Origin: Piromyces finnis
Lineage: Eukaryota; Neocallimastigomycota; Neocallimastigomycetes; Neocallimastigales; Neocallimastigaceae
DNA length: 64,000 bases
Reading direction: 5' to 3'
Assembly: GCA_002104945.1 (NCBI GenBank)
Contig: MCFH01000036.1
Span: forward strand, 386,001 to 450,000
In this document: piece by piece, positions 58,010-64,000 of the stretch
How the letters are laid out: every line of letters starts with the position of its first letter
How positions within the stretch are numbered: position 1 is the stretch's first letter
Made by a program: the position numbers and the translations under genes
The notes under the pieces: model-generated
What the model saw: only the letters and a program-made list of their open reading frames with translations
Database searches by the model: none
What the model was told of the DNA's origin: nothing

Positions 58010-59390
58010 ATAAACTTTAAAATAATAATTTAAAGTAAATTTTATTTATTAATATTAAATATATATATATATAAATTTATTTATTTTATTATAATGTATT
58101 TAATATACTTTCTTATAATTTAAAAAAAAAATCATAATTATTTTTTTTCTTTTATTTATATTACAAAAATATCTTTTCCAGTTTAATCTATTTTTTCTTT
58201 TTTATTTATTATTCTTTTCACTTATTTTCATATGTTTGCCAAAATAGTTTATATATTTAATACAATAAATATAAATAAAATAAAATAAAATAAAATAAAA
58301 TAAAATATAAAAAATATTATCATTAAATTTATTAAATATAAAATATACTATTAATCATCCATTTTATCTTATAAATAATCTTAATTAAGGATTGGATTTA
58401 AAATAAAGGGTTGGGTTACCTAAATAATAATTAAAGGGTTAAGTTATAATAATATAATGAGATATAATAAATCTTTTTAAACTATCTTTTTACATATACT
58501 TCATCGATTTGCATTATTATTCTATTAGAAATTTTAAAAAAAAATAATGATAATATTGATAATAAAAATGGAATTATATTTTTATTGTTTAATGAATAAA
58601 AAAATAAAATTATTCGATGTTATTTATTTTAATATATTGTTTTTTTGTTTTTTTGAAAATTACAACAAATTAAAATCCCAATGATTATTAAAAAAAGGAT
58701 TTATTTTTTTGTTTTTGTAAATATATTTATTTTATATTTTATTTTATATTTTATTTTTTTTTTTTTTTTTTTTTTAATAAAAGTCATTTTTAATATTTTT
58801 AATGATAGATAAAAAACATTGTAATATAATTCAATTGTAAAACCACCTTATATATTGAATTATTAAAAAATAGGATTAAGAGAAAAATAAGTAATATTTT
58901 TTTTTATTAAAATCTCTATTATTTTATAATATTTTGATAAAAATAATAATTAAAATTTATATCTATTAATATGATTAGAAGAAACATATAAATGTTAAAA
59001 AAAGTTTTTTTTTATTAACATACTATTTATTATATTAACTAAAATTTAATATTATACATATGTATATTATACTTAAAAAAATTATACTTTAATTTAATTA
59101 ATAAAATTTGATTTTCAATTTTTGTTGAACTAATATAGTTAACATAAGTTGCATTATTTGATCATTTCTTTATTATGCTATTTTTTTTTATTTGTTATTT
59201 AGAATATATTCCTATTTAATAAAATTGAATAAAACAAGATGGCAGTTTAATATTGAATAAATTCTAATATTCTTAATGTTTCTTTTTCTTTTTTTTTTTT
59301 AATATAAATATTAGACCTTTTTTATGGAATATTTTATTATATCAGTAACAATTACTAGATCCATCAAAATGTTACTTATTAGAACTACTA
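58010..59390. other. AT-rich spacer, no gene seen
   Basis: Contains an (AAAAT)n run (about 58270-58308) and poly(T) tracts. No coding or RNA feature is supported. Confidence 0.5.
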
Positions 59391-59639
59391 ATGATAAGAA
59401 TTATTATAGTACAATTCAATCACTTGATATATATTGAGAATAAGGTTTTAATGAATTATAAAAATATTCATTCAAAATGTCTTTTATTCAGTTTTATTGG
59501 TCGACTTATAATATTCCAACCTAGAAGGAACATTATAAATAATTTCTATATACATATAATAAAAAACTTAGAAGGTAGAATTTATATATTTATTATATTT
59601 ATTATATATTATATTATATATAATTGTAAAGAAAGCTGA
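59391..59639 (+). other. Short open frame, doubtful
   Basis: An 82-codon frame with slightly more varied composition (HSKCLLFSFIGRLIIFQPRR) than nearby A/T artefacts, but no recognisable domain, no splice partner found and an Ile/Tyr-rich end made by TATA-like sequence. It may be a coding relic; I would not count it as a gene. Confidence 0.15.
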
Positions 59640-59887
59640 AGGAGAAAATTATATATTGGGTAAATACAGAGAATTATAAAATTTAATGAGAGGATGGTTC
59701 AACATGAACAGATCACAAGCATAATTAGGTGTAATGTAACACTATTACTACCAATAATAATTTTTGGAAGTCCTCTCATAATCATAACAAATATAAATAA
59801 TCTAAATAATTTTAAAATTTAAGTGAGATTTATTAAAGCCAATGAATATAAGGCAATTTAAGTTAAGAAATTTGCTTCTTTTATTGA

Positions 59888-60416
59888 TGTTTTTTTTTTT
59901 TTTTTTTTTTTTTTTCCCTTTTACAATAGTATTTTTTTTAATACCTTTAGTGTCTTTAATTCGGTTAATCAGTTTTTCGTATAAAAATTAAGATATAAGG
60001 ATAAATTATTTTGATAAGAAAAGCCGCGAGGCCCTCTACAGACTCCCATGAATTGTAAAGCTGTTCATTCAAGTGTCTTTGTTCTGCCTTATCGGTTTGT
60101 AGCTCATCATCATAAGCTAAAGTTCTACCAAGAAGGAACGTAAAAATATAGTTATAAATTTTTTTCTTCTATTTTGGGGTGTAAGTAAAAGATGACTTAA
60201 TTCTTATATTTATTATAAAAAAGAATAAAAAGATCATCAAAAAAGCTAAGAGAAGGAGTTTGTATTCAGAGAATACAAAACATTCTAATATCCAATAGTG
60301 AAAAGATTGTTCATTATATTTGTAACATGAACAGACACGAAATAAGTCAGGAGTAAATAATAATAGTATAATCATAAGCAAACTCGTAACATAATTTAAT
60401 AAATCTTTAGATCCTA
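59888..60416 (-). pseudogene. Intronless membrane-protein fragment with poly(A) tail (probable processed pseudogene)
   Basis: On the minus strand one frame runs from about 60415 (GSKDLLNYVTSLLMIILL) through two or three hydrophobic segments (LLLLAFLMIFLFFFIINI) to a TAG after YTPK (near 60169). The same frame then continues as FTFLLGRTLAYDDELQTDK...SWESVEGLAAFLIKII to a TAA at 59965-59967. About 50 bases later a poly(A) tail (59888-59915 as T on the plus strand) follows. Lack of introns, one nonsense codon, 5' truncation and an A tail fit LINE-mediated retrocopying of an mRNA. The parent is an unidentified multi-pass membrane protein. The GC content of this block exceeds its flanks. Confidence 0.55.
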
Positions 60417-60512
60417 CTTTTTTTTTTTTTTTATAAGGAAGAGAATAAACTTCTTGTATTTATTTATTTAATTTGAGATATTGCATTATAAATATATATA
60501 TATATATATTTT

Positions 60513-60683
60513 AACGGCATCAAATATTTTAAACTTTATTATTAATTTAATTAAAGTAATAAAAAAAATTATGTTTAAATAAACACAAATGAATAAAAAT
60601 TGGGTATAATGTATTCTAGTAATTTTAATTAAAGTAAGAAAACCACTATTATACTAAGGTATAATAATTGTATTTGACTTCAA

Positions 60684-60688
<5 letters not shown>
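60513..60688 (-). mobile_element. 5'-truncated LINE fragment (copy B)
   Basis: Contains the LINE 3' UTR from the equivalent of about 4900 to the terminal AACGGCATCAAA (plus-strand view), with a small deletion in the UTR. Its 3' end meets a (TA)n/T4 stretch with no long poly(A). Its truncated 5' end directly abuts the poly(A) of copy A. Confidence 0.9.
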
Positions 60689-60719
<31 letters not shown>

Positions 60720-61068
60720 GGCATCAAATATTTTAAACTTTATTATTAATTTAATTAAAATTATAATACATGTAATAAAAAATTAAAAATAAATAAAAAT
60801 AAAAAAAAAATATGTTTAAATAAACACAAATGAATAAAAATTGGGTATAATGTATTCTAGTAATTTTAATTAAAGTAAGAAAGCCACTATCATACTAAAG
60901 TATAATAATTGTATTTGACTTCCAATGGGACACCGAGCCAAAGATCAAAATTTTGTCATGGAACAAAATTATGATCTCCATTGGTTGCGCTGGCCCTCCT
61001 GGCCTGTCTTACTGTTTCTTCAGCATTGACGCTCTTGGATGTTGCTTCAAACCTTTTGAACATTGACC
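60689..61068 (-). mobile_element. 5'-truncated LINE fragment (copy A) with poly(A)
   Basis: Nearly identical to bases about 4762-5114 of the full-length element: the last 38 codons, stop and whole 3' UTR, followed by a tail of about 28 A (60689-60716 read as T). The short plus-strand open frame at 60981 is the shadow of this fragment. Confidence 0.93.
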
Positions 61069-61614
61069 AACTAATATTATTATTTCTACTACTACTATTG
61101 TTATTATTACTATTGTTACTATTATTATTACATTATATTAGAATTTACTATTATTATAATATTATAATTTTGATTGATTTTCCTTTTAAGTTCTTTTAAT
61201 AAATGCATTTTTTTCCCTCTTAAAAAAGGTCATTGTTATTACTTAACTATTTAAAGTACTAATAACAATATCATTATTTTATTATACCTGAAAAATTAAT
61301 TAAAAAATTCATTACCTTATGTAATAATAAATTTCTTAAATACACCTAATACCACTTCATTTAAATCATATATTTAATAACAAAATATTTATTACTAACT
61401 TTATAACATCAATTTTTTAAATATACCATAAAATAACATCAACATTTAAATCACTTTATATTTTCATAACTCCTTAATTTCTTTACACTTTATAAAATAT
61501 ATAATACACAACACATTCTTCTTCGTTTTATGAATTTATATTTCAATTTTATATTTATATTGTTTATTGGTACTGGACAACGTTTAAATATAATACATTT
61601 AAAATTTACTGAAT
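61069..61614. other. AT-rich spacer downstream of uL2
   Basis: Imperfect (ATT/ACT)n next to the LINE fragment (about 61069-61135), then A/T sequence with no feature. Confidence 0.5.
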
Positions 61615-62623
61615 CTATTTTTCGTTGACCTATAATTATTATTATAATAATATATAAATTAAAATCTTATGATCTATTGAATTTAAATTAATAATTATAT
61701 TTGAAAAAGATACTTACAACCTTGGTACCTCTTAAAAGACCAGTTCTTCTGGCAGCAATAAGACCGACCTTTTGACCAGCTGGAGCAGATCTTCCAAGAG
61801 TAGAAGCGTGACCAATGTGTTGGTGGTTACCACCACCGTGTGGGTGATCGACTGGGTTCATAGCAACACCACGAGTCTTTGGCCAGCTGTTACGCTTAGC
61901 CTTGAACTTGTAGAAGGCACGACCGGCCTTTAAGAGTGGCTTATCAATACGACCACCACCAGCAACAATACCGATTTGAGCTCTGCAGGTATTGTCAATA
62001 ACCTTCTTAGCACCACTTGGAAGCTTAATTCTGGTCTTACCATCTTCTGGGGAGTGACCAATAATAGTAGCGTAGTTACCGGAAGTACGAGCAATGCAAC
62101 CACGGTCACCAGTCTTTTCTTCAACGTTACAGATGATAGTACCTTCTGGCATAGCAGCAACTGGAAGAATGTTACCAACGTTAAGGTTGGCTAATAATTT
62201 AAAAAAATAAAATAAGCATAATTTAATAATCAATTATTTTCCATAAAACTTTTTTATAATACTTAAATATATACCCTTCTTTCCGGCGTAGATGAATTGA
62301 CCAGTGTACATTCCTTCGGTAGCGACCATAAGGGTAGAAACTAAACGGTACTTGTATGGATCACGGAAAACAATTCTGGCAAGTGGAGCACCACGACCAG
62401 CATCGTGAATGATTTCCTTAACAAGACCACGGACGTAACCGTTTCTAATATATTTTAATAATATCTCGTTAATATTAAGAACTTAATTATAAGTCATTAC
62501 TTATTAATATTACCTTTCGGCGTAATCAAGAGGTCTCATTTGAGCAGCACCCTTTCTGTGTTTGGTGTGGGAGGTGAAAATTGAACCCGCACCCTTACGT
62601 TGACCACGAATGACACGACCCAT
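61615..62623 (-). CDS. Large-subunit ribosomal protein uL2 (L8e/Rpl2)
   Basis: Four exons, complement(61615-61629, 61718-62190, 62275-62444, 62514-62623), 255 residues, normal for eukaryotic uL2. It opens [16 protein letters not shown] and contains [18 protein letters not shown], the central GNYATIIGH and the C-terminal [14 protein letters not shown], whose His lies by the peptidyl-transferase centre. It ends [10 protein letters not shown], and a 15-base last exon adds VNEK and the stop. uL2 is a core rRNA-binding protein needed for subunit joining and peptide transfer. Codons strongly favour C-ending forms (AAC, TTC, ACC, GGT) unlike the neighbouring genes, as expected for very high expression. 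The first intron lies after codon 36. The open frame that reads into the intron after TKV is not the true end. Confidence 0.97.
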
Positions 62624-63215
62624 TTCGTATTACTATTAATACATATGATTTACAATTTTTTAAAAATTAAATAATTAAATTAATAATTCATCCATTATTT
62701 TTTATTAAATACATTTATTAATTCTTTTTTTAAAAAATTCATTCATAAAACACATTATTACCTAATATGATACGTGTATGTTAAAAAGAGAAAGATCTTA
62801 ATTTTTCCTCAACTTTCACTTATTTTGATAGAGTTCAAAAAAAATTATGGATTGGACCATATCTTGAAAAATTTATGTATAGCCAATCATATAAAACTAA
62901 TATTTTTATTTATTCTATGTAGTACAAAATACGTAAAATAAAATACATGATGGTATTACAAAATTACTAGCTTAATACAAGTTTTAATTAATAATGAATA
63001 TATTTTTTTTTCTGAATTAGTTACATAAGAACATAAAATATAAATTTAAAAATATATTTTATTATACATATTATTTATAATTTAATTTTTAAATCAAAAT
63101 CTACATTTACATAAAATAATAATAATATATTCTAAATATTTTTATCTAACTTAATATATATAATATTAAATAAAATAATATAAAAAAAAAGCTTATCTAT
63201 AATCTAATTTAAACA
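62624..63215. other. Upstream region of uL2
   Basis: The roughly 590 bases between uL2 and the partial gene to the right include a more mixed-sequence stretch (about 62770-62870) that may hold the uL2 promoter. No specific site can be named with confidence. Confidence 0.4.
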
Positions 63216-64000
63216 TTATTTATTATTAGGATTTAATGAAGAAATATCATTATCATCATTACTAAGATAATTATAATATGTATTAGATTGAAGTGATTGT
63301 GTATTTTTTTGTGGAGTAGGGTTTATAATATCTGATGGCATGTACAAATAATTAAAATTAGTGTTACTATTTTGAGTAAATGAATCTGAATTTGGTGTTA
63401 TATTTTTCGATATTATTTGTGGATATAAGTTAGTTGATGCTGTTGCAATATCATGAATTGGCAATGTAGTATACATTGGAATTGAATTATTTGTTTGACT
63501 TTCATTTATATTAAAAGAAACTTTACTATTAAGTAATTGTTTAGGTTGTGACGATGTTGAATATTGAGATAATGCAGGTATATCAATAGTTTTTATTGCA
63601 GCTTGAAGAGATAGCAATGAAGAGCTTGAGTTATTCTGACTAGAATCTGACTGATTCGATGATGGTTTTAATGAACTGTCATATAAAGAACCTTGTTGTT
63701 TAGAAATTATAATTGATTTTTCAGTTTGTATTTGTTGATGATAATTTGATGGAATAGTTGAATTATAAAAAAAATTATTTTGATTAGAGTTATTATCATT
63801 TTCTTTAATTACAACATCTGAATTTAGATTCTTCATTTTTATTGAATTAATTTCACCTGGATTACTTATTATATTTAAACTTGATGGCTCAACATTATTA
63901 TTAAAATATGAAATTTTATTGTTAGAATTAAAATAATTTTGAATACTATTTAAAATGGTAATGAAATTAATCCATTTAGAAGAAGCAATAATATTATCTG
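63216..64000 (-). CDS. Asn/Ser/Gln-rich protein of unknown function, C-terminal part (partial)
   Basis: The frame is open from the window edge (64000) to a TAA at 63216-63218, about 261 residues, so the first ATG inside (63836) is probably not the start; the upstream codons (SSKWINFITILNSIQNY) have normal protein composition. The remainder is Ser/Asn/Gln-rich (SDSSQNNSSSSLLSLQ) with no domain. Transcription factors and kinase tails in this genome look similar, but no assignment is possible without the missing N-terminus. Confidence 0.7.
   Translation of the reverse strand, partial: DNIIASSKWINFITILNSIQNYFNSNNKISYFNNNVEPSSLNIISNPGEINSIKMKNLNSDVVIKENDNNSNQNNFFYNSTIPSNYHQQIQTEKSIIISKQQGSLYDSSLKPSSNQSDSSQNNSSSSLLSLQAAIKTIDIPALSQYSTSSQPKQLLNSKVSFNINESQTNNSIPMYTTLPIHDIATASTNLYPQIISKNITPNSDSFTQNSNTNFNYLYMPSDIINPTPQKNTQSLQSNTYYNYLSNDDNDISSLNPNNK

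Overview
The window is nuclear DNA of a very AT-rich, intron-rich eukaryote, most likely a fungus. Fungal signs are a Gna1 enzyme of the UDP-GlcNAc/chitin route, a bZIP factor with a Gcn4-like basic region, a 7TM-RGS fusion receptor and a UFD1-AZUL protein. The extreme AT content, long (ATT)n tracts, Asn-rich proteins and short AT-rich introns (GTAAN/GTATN donors, AG acceptors) fit the anaerobic gut fungi (Neocallimastigomycota) best. A dictyostelid-like or other AT-rich lineage cannot be excluded from sequence alone. Most predicted reading frames in the ATT, ATTT and A/T runs are not genes; the real genes had to be joined by hand from exons whose phases agree.

Layout. 1-5.5 kb: a nearly complete non-LTR retrotransposon (endonuclease + reverse transcriptase) with one frame break, followed directly by a second, internally deleted copy. 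6.2-8.7 kb: a decayed ABCB (P-glycoprotein-type) transporter on the minus strand that keeps remnants of both membrane domains but shows neither ATPase domain. 9.29-9.71 kb: an isolated GC-rich island of unknown nature. 10.57-11.16 kb: a possible solo LTR. 13.8-17.8 kb: a 1320-residue membrane-anchored protein with a Met-Asn repeat. 18.5-22.0 kb (minus): UFD1 + TRAF-type zinc finger + AZUL protein. 23.5-25.2 kb: an alpha/beta hydrolase. 28.5-31.6 kb: a seven-helix receptor fused to an RGS domain. 32.1-36.8 kb (minus): a 15-exon GCK-III/Ste20 kinase. 38.3-40.4 kb (minus): a coiled-coil Cys-rich protein. 41.5-43.6 kb (minus): eIF4A-III/Fal1. 43.6-50.0 kb: a gene desert. 50.0-52.2 kb: a Gcn4-like bZIP protein. 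53.5-55.0 kb: Gna1. 55.8-58.0 kb: a Nup50/Nup2 nucleoporin. 59.9-61.07 kb (minus): an intronless pseudogene with a poly(A) tail and two tandem LINE 3' fragments. 61.6-62.6 kb (minus): ribosomal protein uL2. 63.2-64 kb (minus): the C-terminal part of an unknown Asn/Ser-rich protein.

The genes do not form a pathway cluster. They are ordinary eukaryotic housekeeping and signalling genes separated by AT-rich spacers and mobile-element debris. The most unusual items are the head-to-tail LINE dimers at two loci, the ABC transporter relic without ATPase domains, the GC-rich island, the UFD1/TRAF/AZUL architecture with an intron made almost entirely of ATT repeats, and the RGS domain split by a long Ser/Asn-rich insertion.
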